Below, one piece after another: positions 33,695-41,484 of a stretch of 64,000 bases of DNA. The notes below the pieces were generated by a model that searched no databases, was not told the DNA's origin, and saw only the letters and a program-made list of their open reading frames with translations. Numbering within the stretch: the stretch's first letter is position 1; the number at the start of each line of letters is the position of its first letter. This DNA is from Lichenicoccus sp965213775 (GTDB taxonomy: Bacteria; Pseudomonadota; Alphaproteobacteria; Acetobacterales; Acetobacteraceae), in contig CBDCAC010000004.1 in NCBI GenBank assembly GCA_965213775.1, positions 434,001 through 498,000 of the forward strand. Reading direction: 5' to 3'. The position numbers and the translations under genes were made by a program.

Positions 33695-34732
33695 ATGGCG
33701 ATGGATCAGGTAGCTGCCGGATCGCGGACAGGCCAGTTCAAGGCGGTGCGTGTCGAAAGGGGCGGACAGGGCTGGGGCGGGCCGCTGGTGATCCAGCCGA
33801 CCCAGCAGCGAGACAAGATCGTGGCGGTCACCGGCGGCGGCATACCGCCAGTGGCGCGGCGGCTCGCCGAGCTGACCGGTGCGACCGCGATCGACGGCTT
33901 CCGGTCTCCGCCGCTCGAGAGCGAGATCGCCGCGGTCGTGATCGATTGCGGCGGCACCGCACGCTGCGGGGTCTATCCGCGCAAGCGTCTGCCGACGATC
34001 AACCTGACGTCGGTCGGGCAGTCCGGACCGCTGGCGCAGTTCATCACCGAGGACATCTACGTCTCCGGGGTCAAGCCGGAGAACCTGATCCCGCTCGACG
34101 GCGACGCGACGGCGGACACCACCGCGCCCGCCGCCGTCGCGGCGGCACCGGCGACCCCGTTCGTGACCAAGCCTGCCGCACCGGCGTCCGGGATGGATGG
34201 CGGCTTCACCGGCTTCATCGCCAATATCGGCCGGGCCATGGGCGGCGTGGTCAACGTGCTGTTCCAGAGCGGAAGGCGCGCGATCGACCAGGTGGTGCGA
34301 ACCATCCTGCCGTTCATGGCCTTCGTCTGCATGCTCATCGGCGTCATCAACGCCACCGGGCTCGGCTCGATCATCGCCCACATCCTGACCCCGCTCGGCG
34401 GCAGCCTGATCGGCCTGCTGCTGCTGTCGGCGATCTGCGGCCTGCCGTTCCTCTCCCCGGTGCTGGGGCCGGGTGCGGTCATCGCGCAGGTGATCGGCGT
34501 GCTGATCGGCCAGCAGATCGGGAACGGCACGATCGCGCCGCAGTTCGCCCTGCCCGCCCTGTTCGCCTTCGACACGCAGGTCGGCTGCGACTTCGTGCCG
34601 GTGGGGCTGGCGCTGGGAGAGGCCAAGCAGAACACCATAAAAATCGGCGTGCCCGCGATCCTGATCAGCCGGCAGGTCACCGGACCGATCGCGGTCGTGA
34701 TCGCGTGGCTGTTCAGCTTCGGCCTCTACTGA
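33695..34732 (+). CDS. srlE: PTS glucitol/sorbitol-type EIIB-C subunit
   Basis: The 345-residue protein has an N-terminal EIIB domain (GGQGWGGPL, VTGGGIPPVARRLAELTG, AIDGFR) with the phosphocysteine candidate C85 in VIDCGGTARCGVYP and the following IYVSGVKPENLIPLDGD. An alanine/proline linker then leads to a membrane domain with ILPFMAFVCMLIGVINATGLG and CGLPFLSPVLGPGAVIAQVIG. This matches SrlE/GutE throughout. Start: ATG at 33695, preceded by GATCGGGG; a GTG at 33668 is possible. It lies 76 bp after srlA. Confidence 0.92.
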   Translation: MAMDQVAAGSRTGQFKAVRVERGGQGWGGPLVIQPTQQRDKIVAVTGGGIPPVARRLAELTGATAIDGFRSPPLESEIAAVVIDCGGTARCGVYPRKRLPTINLTSVGQSGPLAQFITEDIYVSGVKPENLIPLDGDATADTTAPAAVAAAPATPFVTKPAAPASGMDGGFTGFIANIGRAMGGVVNVLFQSGRRAIDQVVRTILPFMAFVCMLIGVINATGLGSIIAHILTPLGGSLIGLLLLSAICGLPFLSPVLGPGAVIAQVIGVLIGQQIGNGTIAPQFALPALFAFDTQVGCDFVPVGLALGEAKQNTIKIGVPAILISRQVTGPIAVVIAWLFSFGLY

Positions 34733-34820
34733 GCTCATCCTCGGTCCACGACGCAGGATCTCACCGGGGCGGCGTCGACCGGCGAGCAGGGCACGATCGA
34801 GGCGACCGAGGACGGATCAC

Positions 34821-35204
34821 ATGGTCACTCTCTACAGCACCACGATACGCGATGTCGGGATCGAAGCGCCGGACCTGCTCGAGCAGGGCGTGCTGATCCT
34901 GTTCGCGCTCGGCGCTCCGCCGGAACTCGCCGAGGTGTCGATCCTGCACGAGGCCGATCGCGCCGCCGCCGCGCCCCCCGTCGCCGGCGACGTGCTGCGC
35001 ATCGGCGGCGCGCAGTTTCGCATCACCGCCGTCGGCGACACCGCGTGGCAGAAGGTCTCGGAACTCGGCCACGTCGTGTTCTCCTTCAACGGGGCGGCGA
35101 CGGCGGAGCGTCCCGGAGAGATCTGCATCGAGGCGGCCGACGCGGATCGCCTGCGTCCGCTGCTGCGATCGGGCCTGACCATCGAGATCCTCGGTGCGGG
35201 CTGA
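34821..35204 (+). CDS. srlB: PTS glucitol/sorbitol-type EIIA subunit
   Basis: The 127-residue cytoplasmic protein matches the glucitol-family EIIA: an N-terminal YSTTIRDVGIEAPDLLEQGVLILFALGAPPEL, the phosphorylatable histidine H43 in VSILHEAD, and GDVLRIGGAQFRITAVGD with GHVVFSFNG. It receives phosphate from HPr and passes it to the cysteine of the EIIB domain. GAGGA lies nine bases before the ATG. It follows srlE by 88 bp and precedes the HPr-EI fusion by 44 bp. Confidence 0.92.
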   Translation: MVTLYSTTIRDVGIEAPDLLEQGVLILFALGAPPELAEVSILHEADRAAAAPPVAGDVLRIGGAQFRITAVGDTAWQKVSELGHVVFSFNGAATAERPGEICIEAADADRLRPLLRSGLTIEILGAG

Positions 35205-35248
35205 TCCGGACCTGGGCCTGCGTACCTGACGACCGGCGGGAGACGACC

Positions 35249-37225
35249 ATGTTCCTGGAACATCATGTGATCGTGGCGCTGGAGGAAGGGCTGCATGCCC
35301 GTCCCGCCGCCCGTCTCGCTCAGCTCGCCAAGAGCTTCCGGGCAAACATAGAGATCTTCAAGGGCGAGAAGTCGGCGAACGCCAAGAGCACCGTCAAGAT
35401 CATGCTCATGACGGTAAAGGAGGGAGACCGGATCCGGATCCGCACCGAGGGTGACGATGCCGCCGCCGCACTCGCGGAGATCATCGCCTACCTGTCGGGC
35501 GATCGCGACGCGGCGGCTCCCGTCGATGCGACGCCGCCTCCGTCCTGCGCGCTGGATCCGGCGGTCGGCACCCGCTCGGTCCGCCTGGCCGGTGTCTCGG
35601 GCAACGAGGGAATCGCCGTCGGTCGCGCCTTCGTCTACCTGCCGGACCACGACATGCCGCCGCCGAGACGCCTGGAGGATGGCGAGGCCGAGCCCGAGAG
35701 GCAGCGCTTCCGCGCCGCGGTGCTGCAGGTCTGCGCCACGCTCGATGCGGCGCGCGCAAGGGCGTGCGACGTCGATGGCGCCGAGACGACGGAGGCGCAG
35801 GTCTTCGCGGCGATCAAGGAGCTCGCGCAGGACGTCGAGCTGCTGAGCCCGATCGAGCAGCGCATCACGGAACGTCAGGATGCGGCGTCCTCGACGATGC
35901 AGGTCGGCTCGGAGCTCGCGGACCGCTTCGCCGGGATCGACGACGCCTATTTCCGCACGAGGGCGGACGACATGCGCGGCATCGCCCGGCAGATCGCGGG
36001 CATCCTACTCGGTCGACGCGGGGTCGATCTGGGAGAGTTGTCGGAGCCCTCCGTGCTCGTCGCCGGACATCTCTCGGCACTCGATCTCGCGCGGCTGCCG
36101 ACCCGTCTGGTCACAGGCCTGCTGACCACCGAGGGCGGCCCGACCTCGCACGTCGCGATCATCGCGAGAGCCCTCGGTTTCCCCGCCGTCGTCGGAGTAC
36201 GGGCCTCGGAGGCGGAACTTCGCGAGGCAAGGACGATCATCCTCGACGGCACCGAGGGTTCCGCCATCCTCAACCCCGATGACGCGCTGCAGGAGGCGTA
36301 TCGCGCGCGTCTCGCCGAGGCGCTGGCGTCGCGGCGGGAGGTGGAGTCGTTCGCGCATGTCGAACCCCGCACGCGGGACGGCGGGTTGATCGAGGTCGCG
36401 GCCAACATCGGATCGGCGACCGAGATCGAGATCGCGCTGCAGTCCGGCGCGATGGGCGTCGGTCTGTTCCGGACCGAGTTCATGTTCATGCGCGGTGCTG
36501 CACTGCCGAGCGAGCAGGAGCAGCTTCGCGTCTACTCCCGCGTCCTGACCGCCTTCGCGCCGAACCCGGTCCTGATCCGGACGCTCGACATCGGCGGCGA
36601 CAAGCCTCTTCCGGGCGTGAAGAGCGAGCCCGAGGCTAACCCCTTCCTCGGCTGGCGGGGCATACGCATGTGCCTCGACCGGCCGGATCTGTTCGATCCG
36701 CAGCTCCGTGCGCTGCTGCGGGCGGCGGTTCATGGCCGGCTTCGGGTGATGTTTCCGATGATCAGCGACGTCGCCGAGGTGGTCGCGGCGAAGTCGCGGC
36801 TGGCGGCCTGCCGGCGCGCACTCGAGGCAGAGGGGCAGGAGACCGGGCCGATCGAGCTCGGCATCATGATCGAGACCCCGGCTGCCGCACTGTGTGCCGG
36901 CGAACTGGCCGAGCACGTGGATTTCTTCTCGATCGGCACCAACGACCTGACCCAGTATACGATGGCGGCCGATCGCACCAACGCGCGGCTGGCACGGCTC
37001 AACCGTGCCGACCATCCGGCCGTGCTGCGCATGATCGAGATCGCCTGCAGGGGAGCGTGCGAGGCCGGCATCTGGGTCGGCGTCTGCGGCGAGGCGGCGG
37101 GGGACCCGTCCCTGATACCGAAGCTGCTGTCCTGGGGGGTCACGGAGCTCAGCATGAGCCCCTCGCTGATCGCGCGCGCGAAGAAGACGGTCACCGAGTT
37201 CGACGCAGGCGCTCACGCGGACTGA
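35249..37225 (+). CDS. HPr-Enzyme I fusion phosphotransferase
   Basis: The 658-residue protein joins two general PTS components. Residues 1-90 are an HPr domain with H16 in GLHARPAARL and S46 in SANAKSTVKIML. After a short linker, residues about 110-650 are Enzyme I, with the phosphohistidine H301 in EGGPTSHVAIIARALG, VLIRTLDIGGDKPLPG, FSIGTNDLTQYTMA and the active-site C613 in GVCGEAAGDP. It takes phosphate from phosphoenolpyruvate and delivers it to SrlB. A dedicated HPr-EI fusion inside the operon means the transporter does not depend on a housekeeping PTS. Start ATG has GGGAG upstream. There is no GAF or EIIA domain. Confidence 0.93.
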   Translation: MFLEHHVIVALEEGLHARPAARLAQLAKSFRANIEIFKGEKSANAKSTVKIMLMTVKEGDRIRIRTEGDDAAAALAEIIAYLSGDRDAAAPVDATPPPSCALDPAVGTRSVRLAGVSGNEGIAVGRAFVYLPDHDMPPPRRLEDGEAEPERQRFRAAVLQVCATLDAARARACDVDGAETTEAQVFAAIKELAQDVELLSPIEQRITERQDAASSTMQVGSELADRFAGIDDAYFRTRADDMRGIARQIAGILLGRRGVDLGELSEPSVLVAGHLSALDLARLPTRLVTGLLTTEGGPTSHVAIIARALGFPAVVGVRASEAELREARTIILDGTEGSAILNPDDALQEAYRARLAEALASRREVESFAHVEPRTRDGGLIEVAANIGSATEIEIALQSGAMGVGLFRTEFMFMRGAALPSEQEQLRVYSRVLTAFAPNPVLIRTLDIGGDKPLPGVKSEPEANPFLGWRGIRMCLDRPDLFDPQLRALLRAAVHGRLRVMFPMISDVAEVVAAKSRLAACRRALEAEGQETGPIELGIMIETPAAALCAGELAEHVDFFSIGTNDLTQYTMAADRTNARLARLNRADHPAVLRMIEIACRGACEAGIWVGVCGEAAGDPSLIPKLLSWGVTELSMSPSLIARAKKTVTEFDAGAHAD

Positions 37226-37310
37226 GCGCGCCGGCCGGATCCGGTCTCCCGAGCACTGTTCTCGCGGCTGATGCACGTCCAAGGCTGACCTAGCCCGAGA
37301 CGATCAGCCG

Positions 37311-38273
37311 CTAGCCTACCTCGAGCGCGGCATGGGGAAGCATCGCGAGCAGCCCCTGGGCCGCGTACTCGTCAGTGATCAGGACGCTCGGGCTCAGCAG
37401 CCGGATCGCCGCCAGCAGAGCCTGAACCTTGCTCCAGCCTCCGGAAGCCAGCACCAGCTTCGGCGTGTGTCGCAGCTGGACCGGGTCGACCGCGACGACA
37501 CGGCGGTTGAGCGGATGGTCGATCACCGTGCCGGCGCCGTTGACGAAACGGCAGAGCACGTCCGCGACCGCGCCGGCGCGCCGGAGCTGCTCCAGCTCAT
37601 CGAGCGGGATCAGGTCCAGGCTCGCGATCGTCGAGTTCGGCGACAGGTCCCCGACGCTCACCAGGGCGAGGTCGATCCGCCGGGCCAGCCTGAAGACCTC
37701 GTCGATCCCGGGATGCGCGAGCAATGCCGCGTGCGTGGCCTCGTCCGGCGCGTAGACCGGGGCCGCCATCATGTAGCAGTCGGCGCCGAACATGTCGGCG
37801 AAACGCCAAGCGAACTCCGACGGATTGACCCCGGCGGCGCGGGTGAGGCCCCCGAGCATGGAGACGACGCTCAACTCCTGGAGTGCCCTCTGCGAGATGC
37901 TCGTGAGGCTGTGCCGCAACGTGTTGCCCCAGCCCAGGCCCACTCGCATGCCGTTCCGCAAGGTGTCGTTCAGGTAGGCGCCGACCGTTGCCCCGAGCAG
38001 TGCCGGAAGCTTCTCCTCGGCCTCCGGGGAGGGGATGACGATGACCTGAGCGATGCCGAAGCCGGCCTCGAGCTGCCGTTCCAGGGACACGCAGGAGACG
38101 AGCTTGGAGGTCACGCGGATCTGGACGGTTCCGTCCTGTCGGCATGTCGCGAGCATCTTCAGGACGCGAAGGCGGCTGATCCCCAGCTTGTCGGCGATCG
38201 CGTCCTGGGTCAGGCCCTCCATGTAATACAGCCACGCCACGCGTGTCTTGATGCCGCTATCATTGCCATCCAT
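37311..38273 (-). CDS. SorC/DeoR-family sugar-responsive transcriptional regulator
   Basis: A 320-residue regulator with an N-terminal helix-turn-helix (TRVAWLYYMEGLTQDAIADKLGISRLRVLKML) and a C-terminal sugar-phosphate-binding domain: GWGNTLRHSLTSI, LGGLTRAAGVNPSEFAWRFADMFG, VGDLSPNSTIA and VLASGGWSKVQALLAAI. SorC-family effectors are generally phosphorylated sugars, which fits control by the phosphate ester made by the adjacent PTS. It is convergent with the PTS operon (85 bp) and divergent from the IspDF-like gene. I prefer the ATG at 38273 because an upstream TTG (38324) adds residues not typical of the family. Confidence 0.88.
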   Translation of the reverse strand: MDGNDSGIKTRVAWLYYMEGLTQDAIADKLGISRLRVLKMLATCRQDGTVQIRVTSKLVSCVSLERQLEAGFGIAQVIVIPSPEAEEKLPALLGATVGAYLNDTLRNGMRVGLGWGNTLRHSLTSISQRALQELSVVSMLGGLTRAAGVNPSEFAWRFADMFGADCYMMAAPVYAPDEATHAALLAHPGIDEVFRLARRIDLALVSVGDLSPNSTIASLDLIPLDELEQLRRAGAVADVLCRFVNGAGTVIDHPLNRRVVAVDPVQLRHTPKLVLASGGWSKVQALLAAIRLLSPSVLITDEYAAQGLLAMLPHAALEVG

Positions 38274-38738
38274 GTCGATCTTGGCATGACGATTATTGGA
38301 GTAGGCGTCTCTGGGCTTAGCCAAGCTCGTGTTTCCGGGTCATGCTGCCGCTACCGTTCCGGAGCTTCGCCGGTCCGGCGCCGCGGCGGCCGCGTCGCAT
38401 GCCCCAGTCGAGAAGCCTCTCGACGCCGGCCCTCGCGAAGCGGTCCCCCAACCAGTCTATGCTGCTTTGCCTGGCTAAATCAAGGACTTGTCCGTCAAGC
38501 GAGCGGCGCGGTCGCACGCTCATGACCCCATCGCAGGAAGCACCGACCCGGCGGCGTTTTTCCGCGCTGATCTGGCCGTGATAGATCGGGCGGCAGATCG
38601 GCGCCGGAGAGATGGCATCGGCCCGGCGAAGTGGCGGGGTGTGGATGTGCTGGCCGTTTGGACGTTGCCGCCCGACTCGCGGTAGATGGGCGAAAGCCTT
38701 CAGTAGAGTTTGCATTCGGCGGGAATCGGACGAGCAGC
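38274..38738. other. Intergenic region before the IspDF-like gene
   Basis: About 460 bp between divergent genes. A minus-strand open frame (38317-38715) crosses it, but it has no recognisable motif and would overlap the regulator start. The area probably holds promoters for the regulator and the IspDF-like gene; no clear operator was seen. Confidence 0.35.
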
Positions 38739-39905
38739 ATGACAGCAGTGATCATCGTCGGCGCCGGGCGCGGGCGCCGCATGGGCGGACCCATTCCCAA
38801 GCAGTATCGCAGCCTCGACAACATGCCCGTCATCCGGCACACCCTCCTCGCCTTTCTGCGTCATCCCGAGATCGATCGGGTACAGTCGGTGATCCACCCG
38901 GCCGACCGCGACCTCTACGAAGAGGCGACGGCCGGTCTGTCGCTTCCCGCGCCGGTGATCGGCGGGAACACGCGACAGGAGTCCGTGCGGTTCGGCCTGG
39001 AGAGCATCGCCGCTCAGCCGCCGGAGAAGGTCATCATCCACGATGCGGTCCGCCCGTTCGTCGAGCAGGACACCATCAGCGCGGTCATCGCGGCGCTGGA
39101 CAACGGGCCCGCGGTCGTCACCGGCCTCAGCGTCCCCGACACGCTGAAGCGATGCGTCAACGGCTTCATCGAGGGGACCGTCGACCGCTCCAACACCTGG
39201 CGTGCCCAGACCCCGCAGGGTTTCCACTTCGCGGAGATCCTCAAGGCCCACGAGGAGGTGCACTACAGCAACCCGATCCATGCCGATCTTACCGACGACT
39301 CGATGGTCATCGAGAAATATGGCCTGAAGGTCGCGATCATCGAGGGCAGCGACGACAACTTCAAGATCACCACGGAACGGGACCTGGCACGCGCCGAGAT
39401 CATCCTGCAGCGCGGCCGGCAGGAAAACCACGTCGGCTGGGGCTTCGATTTCCACGCCTTCGGCCCAGGTGACCACGTGGTGATGTGCGGCATTCCGATC
39501 CCGCATCATCGCGGGATCATGCGCAACCATAACTGCGACATTCCCCTCAACGCCGTCACCGACGCCTTGCTGGGCACGGTCGGCAGCACCGCGCAGGGCA
39601 CGCATTTCCAGCCCGACATGCCCGGTTTTCGCGGCAAGACGTCCGACTTCTTCGTCAGGCAGGCGGTCTCGCTGGTGTCGATGAGGGGCGGCCGGATCGT
39701 GCATCTGGATCTCACCATCCTCACCGACGCGCCCGAAATCGGCCCCAGCCACGAGAAGATGACGATCCGGCTGGCATCGCTGCTCTCCATCGACCGCAAC
39801 CGGATCAGCATCAAGCAGGTCACGACCTATCAGGCCGGCTATCACGGACGAGGCGACGGCATCGGCGCTCAATGCCTTGTCACGACGCAGTTTCCGGCAC
39901 TCTAG
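38739..39905 (+). CDS. IspD-IspF-like fusion with a non-canonical IspF half
   Basis: The 388-residue protein has an intact IspD half (residues 1-225): VGAGRGRRMG at 7-16, PKQY at 20-23, IIHDAVRPF at 99-107, K137, R150 with AQTPQGF, and DNFKITTE. IspD makes CDP-methylerythritol from MEP and CTP. The IspF half (231-388) keeps GWGFDFH with D237 and H239, and NAVTDALLG. However, the canonical GHSDAD metal segment reads N263-H-N-C-D267, the DIG-x-HFP loop reads TAQGTHFQP, and TTTEGLGF reads VTTYQAGYHG. It may therefore be a diverged paralogue rather than the housekeeping enzyme. It neighbours a polyol PTS regulator. A fold-back repeat starts at its stop codon. Confidence 0.85.
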   Translation: MTAVIIVGAGRGRRMGGPIPKQYRSLDNMPVIRHTLLAFLRHPEIDRVQSVIHPADRDLYEEATAGLSLPAPVIGGNTRQESVRFGLESIAAQPPEKVIIHDAVRPFVEQDTISAVIAALDNGPAVVTGLSVPDTLKRCVNGFIEGTVDRSNTWRAQTPQGFHFAEILKAHEEVHYSNPIHADLTDDSMVIEKYGLKVAIIEGSDDNFKITTERDLARAEIILQRGRQENHVGWGFDFHAFGPGDHVVMCGIPIPHHRGIMRNHNCDIPLNAVTDALLGTVGSTAQGTHFQPDMPGFRGKTSDFFVRQAVSLVSMRGGRIVHLDLTILTDAPEIGPSHEKMTIRLASLLSIDRNRISIKQVTTYQAGYHGRGDGIGAQCLVTTQFPAL

Positions 39906-39984
39906 GCAAGGGCTCTGCCCTCGACCCGTTGGGGCCGGCGGCCCAAAACCCCATCCATAGAATTAAGCCCCTCGCCTGCTCTTC
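39904..39984. repeat. Fold-back intergenic repeat, shorter copy
   Basis: The sequence from the stop codon onward repeats the element at 1346-1464: GCAAGGGCTCTGCCCT, then TTGGGGCCGGCGGCCC, then AAAACCCCATC, and near its end an AAGCCCCTCGCCTG right arm. An internal part of about 40 bp is missing compared with the first copy. It again lies directly at the stop codon of one gene and between convergent genes. Confidence 0.75.
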
Positions 39985-39996
39985 ATTCCGTAACCT

Positions 39997-41316
39997 TCAG
40001 CCATAGGCCTTGACCGGCAGAGGCTCGATCCGGCCGACGATGAACAGGTAGCTCGCCGCACCCAGCAGGCACAGCACACCGGCGGTGGCGAGTGGGATGG
40101 CGAACGAGCCATGGGTGATGGTCAGCATCACGCCGGTGAAACTCGTGGTGACGACGCCGGCGAGGTTGGAGGCGAAGTTCTGGATCCCGCCGATGGACGC
40201 GACATGAGCCCGAGTGGGAGCGACGTCGCCGGGCAATGACCAGATGCTCGCGGCCGTAAAGGCGAGCGACGCGTAGGCGACGCCGAACAGCGAGAGCGCC
40301 ATCCAGGCGGCGGGCACGATGGCGGCCAGCGTGATGACCGACGAGAGCAGCATGCCGCCGACGAGGCAGGTCTTGCGCGCCGCCGTGAGGCTCCAGCCGC
40401 GGCGATACAGCCGGTCCGACGTGAAGCCGCCGAGCCAGCCGCCCGGCACAGCGATCAGGCCGGGAATCAGCCCCAGGACGCCGAACTGCTTGAGCGAGAA
40501 ATGCCGCGCCGACATCAGATAGGTCGGAAACCAGGTGATGAAGAAGTAGATGACGAAGTTGAGGCAGAAGAACCCGATCATCATGCCCCACACGGTGCGG
40601 TAGCCGAACAGGGACGACCAGCGTATCGTCGGCTCGCCGACTGCCGGTTCGGCACGGCTCTGCTCGATCTCGCGAAGCGCCTCCGGCGTCACGTCGGGAT
40701 GATGCTCCGGCTTGCGGTAGATCACGAGCCAGGCCGCCGCCCAGACGAACCCCAGCAACCCGGTCACGACGAACGAGGCGCGCCAGCCGAAGGAGCCGAT
40801 CAGCCAGGCGCAGAGCGGGATCGCGACCAGGTTCCCGACGCGCGATCCGGAGTCGAAGATCGAGGAGGCGATGCCACGTTCATGCGGCGGGAACCAGCGT
40901 GCCACGACGCGTGCCGAGGATGGGTAGCCGCCTGCCTCTCCCGCACCGAGCAGCAGGCGGAAGCCGAACAGGGCGGCCGCCGAGTTCGCGACCGCGGTCA
41001 ACGCGGTGAACAGCGACCACCAGCATACCGCGATCGGGAACATCAGGCGCGCACCGAACCGGTCGACCAGCCAACCGGCCGGAAGCTGCATGATGGCGTA
41101 GGTCCAGAAGAACGAGCCGAGCAGGAAGCCCATCGTGGTGCTGTCGACGTGCAGCGCCTGCTTGATGCTCGGCGCCGCCACGGCCAGGTTGGCGCGATCA
41201 GTGTAGTTGACGGCCAGCGCCATGAAGCACAGCCATACCATCAGCCATCGTGCCGGCGGCATGAGCGTGCGGTTTCGCGCACCTGCGGTAGTGGCTTCCG
41301 CTGCGATGATCGACAT
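39997..41316 (-). CDS. MFS transporter, anion:cation symporter (ACS) family
   Basis: A 439-residue transporter with twelve membrane segments. NYTDRANLAVAAPSIKQAL near residue 45, GWLVDRFGARLMFPIAV and the GAGEAGGYPSSARVVARWFPPHERG block are typical of the ACS family, which imports hexuronates, galactonate, glucarate and similar acids. The start at MSIIAAEAT follows GAGGAC and is preferred over the upstream extension. It converges on the IspDF-like gene across the repeat and is divergent from the GGDEF gene. Substrate probably a sugar acid. Confidence 0.88.
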   Translation of the reverse strand: MSIIAAEATTAGARNRTLMPPARWLMVWLCFMALAVNYTDRANLAVAAPSIKQALHVDSTTMGFLLGSFFWTYAIMQLPAGWLVDRFGARLMFPIAVCWWSLFTALTAVANSAAALFGFRLLLGAGEAGGYPSSARVVARWFPPHERGIASSIFDSGSRVGNLVAIPLCAWLIGSFGWRASFVVTGLLGFVWAAAWLVIYRKPEHHPDVTPEALREIEQSRAEPAVGEPTIRWSSLFGYRTVWGMMIGFFCLNFVIYFFITWFPTYLMSARHFSLKQFGVLGLIPGLIAVPGGWLGGFTSDRLYRRGWSLTAARKTCLVGGMLLSSVITLAAIVPAAWMALSLFGVAYASLAFTAASIWSLPGDVAPTRAHVASIGGIQNFASNLAGVVTTSFTGVMLTITHGSFAIPLATAGVLCLLGAASYLFIVGRIEPLPVKAYG

Positions 41317-41484
41317 GCCGAGATCGTCCTCGTCCTCGTGCCCCGGGAGTTCCGATCGAGCGCTTCGCTTCGAAACTTGCCTGTCCCGCGCTGCCTCCGG
41401 TCTCACGCCGGCTCGCGTAGCCATTTACTAAATCGAAACCAGGGTCGGCGATAGTTGAAGATCACCTGATCAGCCTGAGGCACA

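Noticed and set aside
38317..38715. Possible 132-residue minus-strand gene before the SorC regulator
   Set aside because: No motif, no ribosome-binding site, and it overlaps the regulator's possible start region; more likely promoter DNA.
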